A stretch of 64,000 bases of DNA from NCBI RefSeq assembly GCF_010015475.1, contig NZ_SSNI01000011.1, positions 1 to 64,000 on the forward strand, written 5' to 3'. Positions 43,544-52,900 of the stretch are shown here, piece after piece (the first letter of the stretch is position 1; each line of letters opens with the position of its first letter). The stretch is from Pontibacter pamirensis (GTDB lineage Bacteria > Bacteroidota > Bacteroidia > Cytophagales > Hymenobacteraceae). The notes beneath the pieces are model-generated. The model saw only the letters and a list, made by a program, of their open reading frames with translations, searched no databases and was not told where the DNA came from. Made by a program: the position numbers and the translations under genes.

Positions 43544-46480
43544 ATGCAAAAGCGTATACTTTCGGTGGCGCTACTGATAGCCCTTGGTGGTACTGTGCAG
43601 GCCCAGAAGAAAACGAAACAGCCAACAGCCACATCTGCGAAGGAAAGGCTGCAGGCTTATGAGAAAAGACAGCAACTGGAACAGGCCTCGCCTGTAAGTA
43701 ACCTCGAGCTCCGAAACGCAGGTCCTTCTATTATGAGCGGCCGCATTACTGATATTGAAGTATCGCCTACCGACCCGACTACCTTTTATGCGGCGTTTGC
43801 CTCGGGAGGCCTCTGGAAAACCACCAACAACGGCCTCTCCTTTGAACCACTTTTTGATGAGCAGGCGGTAATGACCATCGGGGACATTGCCATTGACTGG
43901 GACAACAACGAGACTATCTGGATAGGTACTGGCGAGAGTAACTCCAGCCGCTCCTCCTACTCCGGTGTGGGTGTATATAAGAGCACCGACGGCGGCAAGT
44001 CCTGGCAGCACATGGGACTTGACGACACGCACCACATCGGCAAAATCATCGTGCACCCGAACGACCCGAACACACTTTGGGTAGCGGCCGTAGGACACCT
44101 TTACTCTCCTAACGAAGAGCGCGGCATTTTTAAAACCACCGACGGAGGCAAAACCTGGAAGAAAACACTGTACCTCGACGATAAGACCGGCGCCATTGAC
44201 CTGCAGGTAGACCCGCAGAATCCTAATAACGTATATGCAGCCATGTGGCACCGCGAGCGCCGCGCCTGGAACTTTGTGGAGGGTGGCAAAACCTCCGGCA
44301 TTTTCAAATCCATAGATGGGGGCAACACCTGGGCAGATATCAGCACAGCGCAAACCGGCTTTCCGGATTCTGACAACGTGGGCCGTATAGGGCTGAGCCT
44401 GTTTCCTGGCAACCCCAACATCATGTATGCACTGGTCGATAATTATGACCGCCGCCCGCTAGTGAAAGATGCTGATGAGCCCGAGATGCTGGACAATGAT
44501 CTGTTTGAGGGCATGTCAGCAGAAGCTTTCCTCAAACTGGATGACAAAAGCCTGAACGAGTTTCTGGACAGTAATCGTTTTCCCCGCGAATACACAGCGA
44601 AGAGCCTGAAGGCGCAGGTACAGCGTGGTGAGTTAAAGCCTGCCGCACTTTCACAATACCTCACCGACCCTACTGTGGAAACTTATGTCTCTGAAGTGAA
44701 AGGCGCTGAAGTATACCGTACCGACGATGGCGGCAAAACATGGAGGAAGACCCACGACGACTATATCAATGATATGTACTCCAGTTACGGCTACTACTTT
44801 GGCGTGGTGCGCGTGGCTCCAACCGATCCAAATAAGATTTATATTCTGGGGGTACCACTGCTTTTATCTGAAGATGGTGGCAAGACCTTCCGTAGTATTG
44901 AAGGTGATAATGTACATTCTGATCACCAGGCGCTATGGGTGAGTCCGGATAAGCCAGGATACCTTATAAATGGAAACGACGGAGGCATCAACATTACGTA
45001 TGACGACGGTAAAACCTGGTATTATGCCAATGCGCCGGCTGTTGGCCAGTTTTATTCGGTGGCCGTGGACATGGCCAAGCCTTACAACGTGTATGGCGGC
45101 TTACAAGACAACGGTACCTGGTACGGACCAAGCAACTACGAGTACAGCACGGAATGGACGAGCAGGGGCCACTATCCCTATGAGCGTATTGGTGGTGGCG
45201 ATGGCATGATGGTGCAGGTGGATTGGCGCGATAACAATATAGTGTACCTGGGTTCCCAGTACGGCAACTACACCCGTCTGAATAAACAAACAGGAGAGCG
45301 GGTCTTTATCAAGCCAAGCCACAAACTGGGAGAAACGCCGCTGCGTTTTAACTGGGAAGCTCCCATTCACCTGAGCCGCCACAACCAAGACATTCTGTAC
45401 TTTGGCTCCAATAAATTCCACCGCTCATTGAAGCGTGGCGAAGAAATGGAAACACTCTCTGGTGACCTGACCAACGGCGGCAAAAGAGGAGATGTTGGCT
45501 ACGGCACTTTAACAACCATAGATGAATCGCCGAAACGCTTCGGCCTGCTTTATACCGGCTCTGATGATGGCGTAATTCAGGTTTCGAAAGATGGTGGTTA
45601 TACCTGGACCCGTACTTCTGATAAGTTGCCCCAGAACCTGTGGGTTTCTACGGTAGTGGCATCCAATCACCAGCAGGACCGCGTGTACACATCACTCAAT
45701 GGCTACCGTTGGGATGACTTCACTCCTTATTTATATGTGTCTGAAGACAACGGAAGGAAGTGGGAGCGCATAGGCACCAACCTGCCGAAGGAGGCTATTA
45801 ATGTGGTGAAAGAAGATCCGAAGAATCCGAACCTGCTGTACGTAGGCACCGACCACGGCCTGTATATCTCTCTGGACAGAGGCAAAGCCTTCGCCGCCAT
45901 GAGCAAGGGCATGCCTGCAGTAGCAGTGCACGACGTAGTCGTGCACCCGCGGGAGAATGACCTCGTAGTCGGCACCCACGGCCGTTCTATTTACCAGGCA
46001 AACGTGGACCATGTGCAACAGCTCACCCCCGAACTCATGAATCAGCCACTACACTTGTTCTCCCTGAAGCCAATGCCTTATAGCGACCGCTGGGGCCAGA
46101 AGTGGGGCGCCTGGAGCGAACCGACAGAGCCGGAACTCACGATTCCGTTCTACACCAACACTGCTGGCAGCACTACTATCCGGATAAAGACAGACAAGGG
46201 GCAGGTACTGCAGCAAATGCAGGACCAGAGCGAACGCGGCTTGAACTACGTGACCTATGATTTATCTGTAGCAGCAGCCAACACCCAGGCGTACGAAACT
46301 GCTTTAAATAACGCGAAGAAAGAGAAGGCAGATGCTGTAAAGGTAGAACCTTCAGAAAATAAAATCATTTATCTGCAACCAGGTACCTATACGGTAGAGG
46401 TAATCACATCCAATGGCACTACAAAAACACAGGAGTTCACCATTAAAGCACCGGAAAGGCGAAGCAGAAGCCAAGGCTAG
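43544..46480 (+). CDS. secreted Asp-box/VPS10-like beta-propeller protein 2
   Basis: A 978-residue paralogue of the protein at 38912, with a signal peptide (residues ~1-20, MQKRILSVALLIALGGTVQAQ). Asp-box repeats are clear: TDGGKSWQH, TDGGKTWKK, IDGGNTWAD, TDDGGKTWRK, SEDGGKTFRS, DDGKTWYY, KDGGYTWTR and SEDNGRKWER. It carries an insertion near residues 300-390 (MLDNDLFEGMSAEAF and onward) not seen in the paralogue. The C-terminal ~170 residues contain a beta domain (ELTIPFYTNTAGSTTIRIK). No sorting domain or catalytic site was seen. Exact role unknown. Confidence 0.85.
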   Translation: MQKRILSVALLIALGGTVQAQKKTKQPTATSAKERLQAYEKRQQLEQASPVSNLELRNAGPSIMSGRITDIEVSPTDPTTFYAAFASGGLWKTTNNGLSFEPLFDEQAVMTIGDIAIDWDNNETIWIGTGESNSSRSSYSGVGVYKSTDGGKSWQHMGLDDTHHIGKIIVHPNDPNTLWVAAVGHLYSPNEERGIFKTTDGGKTWKKTLYLDDKTGAIDLQVDPQNPNNVYAAMWHRERRAWNFVEGGKTSGIFKSIDGGNTWADISTAQTGFPDSDNVGRIGLSLFPGNPNIMYALVDNYDRRPLVKDADEPEMLDNDLFEGMSAEAFLKLDDKSLNEFLDSNRFPREYTAKSLKAQVQRGELKPAALSQYLTDPTVETYVSEVKGAEVYRTDDGGKTWRKTHDDYINDMYSSYGYYFGVVRVAPTDPNKIYILGVPLLLSEDGGKTFRSIEGDNVHSDHQALWVSPDKPGYLINGNDGGINITYDDGKTWYYANAPAVGQFYSVAVDMAKPYNVYGGLQDNGTWYGPSNYEYSTEWTSRGHYPYERIGGGDGMMVQVDWRDNNIVYLGSQYGNYTRLNKQTGERVFIKPSHKLGETPLRFNWEAPIHLSRHNQDILYFGSNKFHRSLKRGEEMETLSGDLTNGGKRGDVGYGTLTTIDESPKRFGLLYTGSDDGVIQVSKDGGYTWTRTSDKLPQNLWVSTVVASNHQQDRVYTSLNGYRWDDFTPYLYVSEDNGRKWERIGTNLPKEAINVVKEDPKNPNLLYVGTDHGLYISLDRGKAFAAMSKGMPAVAVHDVVVHPRENDLVVGTHGRSIYQANVDHVQQLTPELMNQPLHLFSLKPMPYSDRWGQKWGAWSEPTEPELTIPFYTNTAGSTTIRIKTDKGQVLQQMQDQSERGLNYVTYDLSVAAANTQAYETALNNAKKEKADAVKVEPSENKIIYLQPGTYTVEVITSNGTTKTQEFTIKAPERRSRSQG

Positions 46481-46497
46481 ACATCCATTCTTTTTTT

Positions 46498-46530
46498 CAA
46501 GGGCAGCTCTTAACGGCTGCCCTTGTTTTT
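46498..46530 (+). terminator. rho-independent terminator after Asp-box gene 2
   Basis: A 10-bp perfect stem (46498-46507 with 46516-46525), 8-base loop, then TTTTT, 18 bp after the stop codon. Confidence 0.85.
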
Positions 46531-46661
46531 CATCCACTGTACTTTCTTATCATGAGCCTTTTATAAAAACCCAGCACAACTCCTCTACTTTTTTTATAAC
46601 ATCTTACAACCTTTTGCCCATAGCATGGGTCCCCAAAATAGAAGGCAACAAAAGACAAGCA

Positions 46662-46669
46662 TACCTTTG
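46662..46669 (+). promoter_or_regulatory. TAnnTTTG -7 box of the LVIVD lipoprotein gene
   Basis: TACCTTTG, 45 bp before the start codon at 46715, identical to the boxes upstream of 15816 and 30236. The -33 region is not obvious. Confidence 0.45.
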
Positions 46670-46714
46670 CCAGCCTTGCTCCAATTTATGGTTTCCTAAC
46701 AAAAGCTAATCTGT

Positions 46715-48019
46715 ATGAAAAAGAACGCTCTACCCATTTTACAGCAAGTGTTTGCTTTGCTCCTTTTCTTCCCGGCCATGCTGCTTGGTTCCTGCTCCGA
46801 CGATTGCGAATCCACCGTTACCTATACCGTACAGGAACCGGTATATATGATGCGGGCAGAGTTAAGAAGCGCTTTTAAAATCAATGGTCCGCGTGTGCTG
46901 GAGGCGCCTGGCAAAATCTACGTAAAAGGAAGTTACTTATTCATCAACGAGATGAACGAAGGCATCCACATCATAGACAATTCAGATCCGGCTGCGCCAC
47001 AAACCATCAACTTTGTGGAGATACCAGGCAACATTGATATGGCCGTAAAGGGCAACACCCTCTACGCCGACAGCTACATCGATTTGGTCGCAATGGACAT
47101 CAGCAATCCGCTGGATGTAAAGCTGGTGAACCGCATCGAGAATATTTTCCCGACACATGGCATGCTGGTAAACGACACAGCCAGCGTTTTTATATCAGAG
47201 TTTGTGGAGAAAAAGGTGACACAAGCCTACGACTCAGACTGCAACGGCAACAGCTCTATATGGCGGGGCGGGTTGTTAGAGTTTAATGACGTTAGGGGCT
47301 CTTTCACTACAGGAAATGCTTCCCCCACAGCCATGCCGGGAAGCGCAGCAGGACAAGGTGGCTCTATGGCAAGGTTCACCATTTCAGGCAACCACCTATA
47401 CACGGTGAGTTTGTCCGACATGCAGCTTTTTGACATCAGCGATGAGACTAACCCACAGGCAGGCCAGAAAATCAACCTTGGCTGGGGCATCGAAACTATC
47501 TTCCCCTACGACGACAAGCTTTTTATAGGGTCTACCACCGGTATGCATATCTACGATAACAGCAACCCAACCAGCCCGGTGCACCTTTCCACCTACGCCC
47601 ACGTCAACAGCTGTGACCCGGTAGTGGTAGACGGCGACCTTGCCTGGGTGACACTGCGCTCTGGCAACGCCTGCGCCGGCTTCACCAATCAGTTGGAGGT
47701 AATCGACATCAGCAATGCCCGCAGCCCACAACATTTAAAAACATACCCGATGCAGAACCCGCACGGACTGGGGATTGACCAGTCTACCCTTTTCCTGTGC
47801 GAAGGGGAGTACGGCTTAAAAGTGTTCGACATAAAAGACCACCTGAAAGTTGACAAGAACCTGAAGGCGCATTTTAAAGGGCAAAATGCTTTTGATGTAA
47901 TCCCATTAGGCACTTCGCTGCTGATGATTGGTAAGAATGGCTTATACCAGTACGACTACAGCGACATCAACCAGATAAAGCTGCTCAGCAAGATACCAGT
48001 TATGCGCAAGGATATTTAG
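46715..48019 (+). CDS. LVIVD-repeat lipoprotein
   Basis: A 434-residue lipoprotein with signal peptide and lipobox LLGSC (Cys near residue 27). Repeated blades with the pattern GIHIIDNSDPAAPQ, LVAMDISNPLDVK, MQLFDISDETNPQ, GMHIYDNSNPTSPVH and LEVIDISNARSPQH are the LVIVD family, expected to fold as a beta-propeller on the cell surface. The stop codon is directly followed by the ATG of the next gene, so the two are translated from one message. Confidence 0.88.
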   Translation: MKKNALPILQQVFALLLFFPAMLLGSCSDDCESTVTYTVQEPVYMMRAELRSAFKINGPRVLEAPGKIYVKGSYLFINEMNEGIHIIDNSDPAAPQTINFVEIPGNIDMAVKGNTLYADSYIDLVAMDISNPLDVKLVNRIENIFPTHGMLVNDTASVFISEFVEKKVTQAYDSDCNGNSSIWRGGLLEFNDVRGSFTTGNASPTAMPGSAAGQGGSMARFTISGNHLYTVSLSDMQLFDISDETNPQAGQKINLGWGIETIFPYDDKLFIGSTTGMHIYDNSNPTSPVHLSTYAHVNSCDPVVVDGDLAWVTLRSGNACAGFTNQLEVIDISNARSPQHLKTYPMQNPHGLGIDQSTLFLCEGEYGLKVFDIKDHLKVDKNLKAHFKGQNAFDVIPLGTSLLMIGKNGLYQYDYSDINQIKLLSKIPVMRKDI

Positions 48020-48610
48020 ATGAAAAAACAGTCATCACTACTCACCCTCTTATTGTTTCTGTCGATAGCAGGTCCCTCTACAGCACAGGAAATAGCTCTT
48101 GCTGTGGCTACTACTTCACCCGATGCTCCTAAACGCTATATAGGTATGGTAGAGTTTGGCTTTCTCTACGGAAAAACAGGCGATACGAACTTTAGCTCTT
48201 CCCTTGCCTCTCCCACTGTGCAGCTGTTTAACGGCTACCGCTTTCACAGATTACTGGCAGTAGGCGGCACTGTAGGCTTTGACTTTTATGATAATGTGCT
48301 GGTCACACCCATGGCTCTGGGCATACGTGGGGAGCTTTTAAAAGGCAGAGTAAGTCCTGTATATGGAATAGATGTAGGCTACGGCACCACTTTTCTAAGT
48401 GATGAGAGCAATGAGCAGAAAAAGGATGGCGGCTGGATGTTCAGCCCTTCTGCAGGTATAAGGGTGAACACAGGCAACAGCACGGCCTACACGTTTGGCC
48501 TTGGCTATAAAACACAAAGAGTTAAAACAGATACCAACTGGTGGGGCGGCAGTAGACAAGACAAGATTAACTATAAGCGCCTGTCGGTGCGCATGGGCTT
48601 CATATTTTAA
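48020..48610 (+). CDS. small outer-membrane beta-barrel protein
   Basis: A 196-residue protein with a signal peptide (residues ~1-22, ending STAQ), beta-rich sequence with alternating hydrophobic residues, and a C-terminal Phe (MGFIF), as expected of an outer-membrane barrel. No specific family was recognised. It begins immediately after the stop codon of the LVIVD lipoprotein gene, and the pair may work together at the outer membrane. Confidence 0.75.
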   Translation: MKKQSSLLTLLLFLSIAGPSTAQEIALAVATTSPDAPKRYIGMVEFGFLYGKTGDTNFSSSLASPTVQLFNGYRFHRLLAVGGTVGFDFYDNVLVTPMALGIRGELLKGRVSPVYGIDVGYGTTFLSDESNEQKKDGGWMFSPSAGIRVNTGNSTAYTFGLGYKTQRVKTDTNWWGGSRQDKINYKRLSVRMGFIF

Positions 48611-48640
48611 CTATGTGCTGCAGGAGCAAAACAGCTGATC

Positions 48641-48687
48641 CTTACAAAAAAGGAGCACTGCTTTCGTGGTGCTCCTTTTTTGTAAGG
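48641..48687. terminator. bidirectional terminator
   Basis: CTTACAAAAAAGGAGCAC pairs with GTGCTCCTTTTTTGTAAG around a short loop. It lies between the barrel gene and the convergent ThuA-like gene, with A and T tracts in the stem serving both strands. Confidence 0.85.
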
Positions 48688-48710
48688 ATGTACAAGGATT
48701 TAACTTTGTC

Positions 48711-49484
48711 TTATTCCTTCCCCATAGCATAGTTTATTCCGCCCCATATGTGCTGCAGAAAAACAGGATTGGTGTAGCTTTCTTTTGTATGGCCCAGGCC
48801 GGTATAAAAAGCGCGGCCGCCATCAAACTCGTGGTACCACACAATCGGGTGGTTGTCATCGTTTTCGCCGCCTTCATAGGTGGTTTCATCTAAGGTTGCC
48901 AGAACGTTAATATCCGGATTGATGTCCTTATAGTTGTAGAGTTCATCAAAAATTTCCCACTCATCAGGCAAGTGGCTTGTAGATGGATGGTTTTTATTGC
49001 TTACCCTCACCGTAGCATTCTGTTGCTTCGGGTGGCTCAGGAAATAAGCGCCTACCAGCCTATTGTACCACGGCCAGTCATACTCTGTGTCGGCTGCTGC
49101 ATGTATGCCTGCGTAGCCGCCGCCACCCTGAATGTATTTTGTGAAAGCCTCCTGCTGCTGGTCATTCAACACATCCTGCGTGGTGCTTAAAAAAACAACG
49201 GCATCATAGTTACTTAGCGAATCGGGATTAAAGTAGGCTGCATTCTTTGTTGTGTCTACTTGTATGTTGTGCTCATTTCCTAACTTCTGAATCGCACTAA
49301 TACCATCCGGTATTGATTCGTGGTAGTAGCCACTTGTTTTAGAAAACACAAGAATTCTGGAGGAGTCGGCACTTTCTGTTTCTGCTGCCACAGGTGGTTC
49401 TGGATTGGTGGCAGATGAAGAACAGGACTGGATACCGCAGGCAAACACTAGCGTGCATCCGTAAAGAAGCAGTTCTTTTTTCAT
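48711..49484 (-). CDS. ThuA-domain lipoprotein
   Basis: A 257-residue lipoprotein. The signal peptide ends in a lipobox (CGIQSC, Cys at about 21). The ThuA domain (~40-255) shows RILVFSKTSGYYHESI, YDAVVFLSTTQDVLNDQQQ, GYAGIHAAADTEYDW and ALYTGLGHT-like RAFYTGLGHTKESY. ThuA-like proteins are glutamine-amidotransferase-fold proteins linked to trehalose or other sugar use; no catalytic role is established. Single minus-strand gene. Confidence 0.88.
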   Translation of the reverse strand: MKKELLLYGCTLVFACGIQSCSSSATNPEPPVAAETESADSSRILVFSKTSGYYHESIPDGISAIQKLGNEHNIQVDTTKNAAYFNPDSLSNYDAVVFLSTTQDVLNDQQQEAFTKYIQGGGGYAGIHAAADTEYDWPWYNRLVGAYFLSHPKQQNATVRVSNKNHPSTSHLPDEWEIFDELYNYKDINPDINVLATLDETTYEGGENDDNHPIVWYHEFDGGRAFYTGLGHTKESYTNPVFLQHIWGGINYAMGKE

Positions 49485-49884
49485 GTTAAGGGAGTATAGA
49501 GTTTATGAACAGAATATGTATAAATGTAACTTTTTACTTTCTTAAATGAAAGCCTCCGGCTACATAGTTTGGGTGTATAGTTTCCTGCTGTTCCTGCGGT
49601 AATGTCCGCGCCTGGTGTGCTACTCTGTTTATCAGTTGTAGTTGGATACCCCTTTTTTATAGCCATACCGGCTACTGAGTAATGCCTTTTGCTTCAGAAA
49701 GCGCCAACAAGTGGCCAGTCCCGGTGCATTGCAAGTTTAGAGCTAGCTATTGCTAAACCAGCATAGTACTTTAGCGAAGCTGACAAGTGCACGGTTTAAA
49801 CTCATTCATAATCATTAGCACAGATAGTAGACAGCACTTGCTTATAGGCTGTAGCTTTTTCTTTTAACAGTAATAACTCCTAAA
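49485..49884. other. intergenic region without recognised features
   Basis: About 400 bp between the ThuA-like gene and the terminator of the next minus-strand gene. A 61-codon frame crosses the ThuA start but has no family resemblance. Presumably holds the ThuA promoter. Confidence 0.4.
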
Positions 49885-49943
49885 AGCACCAAAGGCAGTA
49901 CCACTACAATCAAATATTTTGTAGCGGTACTGCCTTTGGTGCC
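49885..49943 (-). terminator. rho-independent terminator of the GSDH-domain T9SS gene
   Basis: A long stem of about 22 bp (49886-49907 with 49920-49942), with one mismatch, lies beyond the stop codon of the minus-strand gene. T-rich sequence follows on the minus side. Confidence 0.8.
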
Positions 49944-49958
49944 CTATATGGAAATCAT

Positions 49959-52900
49959 CTATTCAACAATTAATTTTTGGGACCAAACAGCCGATGAGGA
50001 TTGGGCTTTGATGATGTAAAGGCCACGTTGGATAGTTTTGTCAAAATCCAATGTTGCACTGGCAGCGCCTTGCTCGTCCGTCACCACTGTAGTTGATAGT
50101 AGTACCCGACCTGCCATATCCTGGAGTGTTATATTAACTGGCTCAGAGTCACCTACATCATTGAGTTCAATAAATACTTTGCCCTTATTACTAGGGTTAG
50201 GATAGACCTTTAGTTTTGAATCGTCCTCCGCAACATCCGGGAATATACCCACAGCTGTTGCTACTGTTCCCTCTACAACTTCTAATGCCGAAATAATGGC
50301 GTTGTCTTTCACAGAGCTGAGGACTACATCAAGCATGCCATCCACCACTGTCACATTGTTGAAAGTTTTCACGACAGCCTTTCCGGCGCCGTCCTGCGAA
50401 TAGATATCGTAGTTGCTGAGCACTCTTTGCCCTTCTACATCCACATTAAACACCCGCGCACCTGCCAAGCTGGTTGTCTTGCCACCGGGCGCGCCATAAT
50501 ATGGCTCCACGAAATGAAGCTTCACAGTATATGGTCCTGAACCACTTACAGGAAGGCTGTAGCTGAAAGGAGCCCCGGATAAAGCAAACCTGTACTTCAG
50601 GTACAGCTCATCGTCTGTCGTATTCTGAACATCAAAAGACTTGGAACCATTTGTACCTCCCTTCGCATAAGTGTCAGCTCCCCAAGTTAATGACTTGCTG
50701 TCCTTATATTGTGGGCCACCGGCATTAACGCGTGTCGCAATAGCGGGCTGGCTCGGTCTGAGTAAAGTTATCCTGGGCTGTCCATCTCCATTGCCATCAA
50801 AATACTCAGAAAGATACAGATTACCCGTTAAAACATCTTCGATAACATCAAGAGGGTTTGAATAAGGGCGCCGCAGCCCCGGAATCAGGCTACCTTCTAT
50901 CGCGCGAACAATATCCATCTTTGTTCCTCCAGGCTCCAGCAGCATCAGGTCATCACCACCACTAAAGCGGCAAACAAGGAGCTTACCTGTAAGCCTACCT
51001 CCAAACGCATTGCTTTTGTACTCAATTACCCCATTTGGAGATTTATTCAAGCCAAAGTCGTAGGACCAACCCCGGTAATTTGGCTCAGTTGGGGTACCTA
51101 CCGGGTAGCCGTACGCCTGTTCGTCGGCCGTCCATACTACTTCGCCAGGATCCACACCAGATGTAGGATTACCTCCGTTCATGATGTACTCGTTACGAAG
51201 TACATTTGGATGACCATAGTACCCCCCTTTCACTACCCTGAACAAGTAATCACTTTGTGTAGCCCGCACATTTGTCATACCCGGTATATCAGGGCCCGTA
51301 TAAACGCTTCCGTTTGACCAGACTGTTCCAGATTTAAGTGCTGGTGTACTTCCACCGGCAGCAGAGCCATTTGTAGGCACGTACAATTGGCCATTCGTAT
51401 GCCAAACAAGATCATAAGCATTCCTTAAACCCGTAGCATAAAGCGTTAACGGTGCGTTGGTCGCATAAGGATTATAGTTGCCTCCTTCTTCTGTTTTAGC
51501 ATCTATAGGCAATGTCTGTTGTTCTGCCATTTTTATATCCAGGCGCAATACCGCTGCTGATAGAAGCCTTTCTGGTCTGTCTCCCCAGGATGGGTCAGGT
51601 GCCCCCATGGCCGAGTTGCCACCCTGCATAAAGTACATGGCGCCATCCGGACCAAAATCTATGGAAAAGACAGAGTGGTCCTTGATTGAACGCGGCAGAT
51701 TGATCACATAATCTACCACCTGCGGGCTTGAAGGATTGTTTAAGTTTATTTTCGAAACCTTACTTGACCAATCAGGGGCATCCAAAAACTCAGGAGCAGA
51801 ATGGCTTACCCAGACAAGCAGATCGTTTTTAGTTGCTGCCGGGTCAAAACGAAAACCTACAATCAGACGTCGGCTTGAACCAAACGGAGATATGGAGAAA
51901 TGATTAGCAAGTGTTCCATCTGATCTTATATCCCAGCGCTCAATCTTTCCTCCGGAAGTGGTTGCATACAGTCGACGGTCCGGTCCTATAGCCAGAGAGG
52001 TAAACCCATCACTTCCAAAATTCCTGTCAATCAGAATTTGCTCTGTAAAAGACACTCCTTCTAAATCAGCCGGTAACTTTTCGGCAGTACTTGTCGTGGT
52101 GAAGCTGGATGTGAAAGGGAGCATTGCGTGACCATTCAAGTCTTTCACCTTATCAGAAATCACAAACTCATACTTGGTGCTAAGCGCCAATGTGGCCGTG
52201 AGGGTAATGGCATCTCCGGCAGCGGTTGAATTAACGGCTGTTCCAGTTACCTCCGTTTTTGTTCCACTAGCTATTTTGTACAATTTTACTGTGCCTGGAT
52301 TAACGGTAGAACCATCCAAAGAGGCGCCACTAGGAAACGCTAAATCAACAGATACTGACTGATCCAAGTGAACACCTGTCGCTCCATTTTCAGGTCGTAC
52401 CGCTGTGACATACGGATTCAATGAATCTGTAGGCATAAGCGTAGCTACGGCAAAGTCGTCAAAGGTATAGGTCACGGGGCTGGTGCCGTTACGGTGGGTG
52501 GCATATATTCCGGCATAGGCAGTTGAGGTGGTGAGTCCCATGCCAGAGATGCTCAACGCCGTACCCACGCTCTGCTCCGTTCCTCCGTTCAGCGAGTAAA
52601 ATCCTGACACCATGCTGGCTGCAGGATCCACCTCCAGCCGCAGCCGCACCAGAGCGTTATTAATGCCGGAAATACTACTTGTAGTACGCTGGTCAGAGGT
52701 GGAGGAGCCGTCATTAATTTCCCGGCGCAGTTCCACCTTGTTTCCTACCACCACTAGTTTTACAAACGTTCTGTCGTTGAGTCCCATCCAAAGCCCCCCC
52801 TGCTGCGAAGAGGTACCGTAATATGGATTCACCAGCTTCACCTCTAAAGCAAGCATTGAGCGGGAATCCACCCGCACGCCCAGAGCGTTGATCTGGTTAT

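Noticed and set aside
49481..49666. A 61-codon minus-strand frame overlapping the ThuA-like start
   Set aside because: No family resemblance and no ribosome binding site; overlaps the promoter region of the ThuA-like gene.
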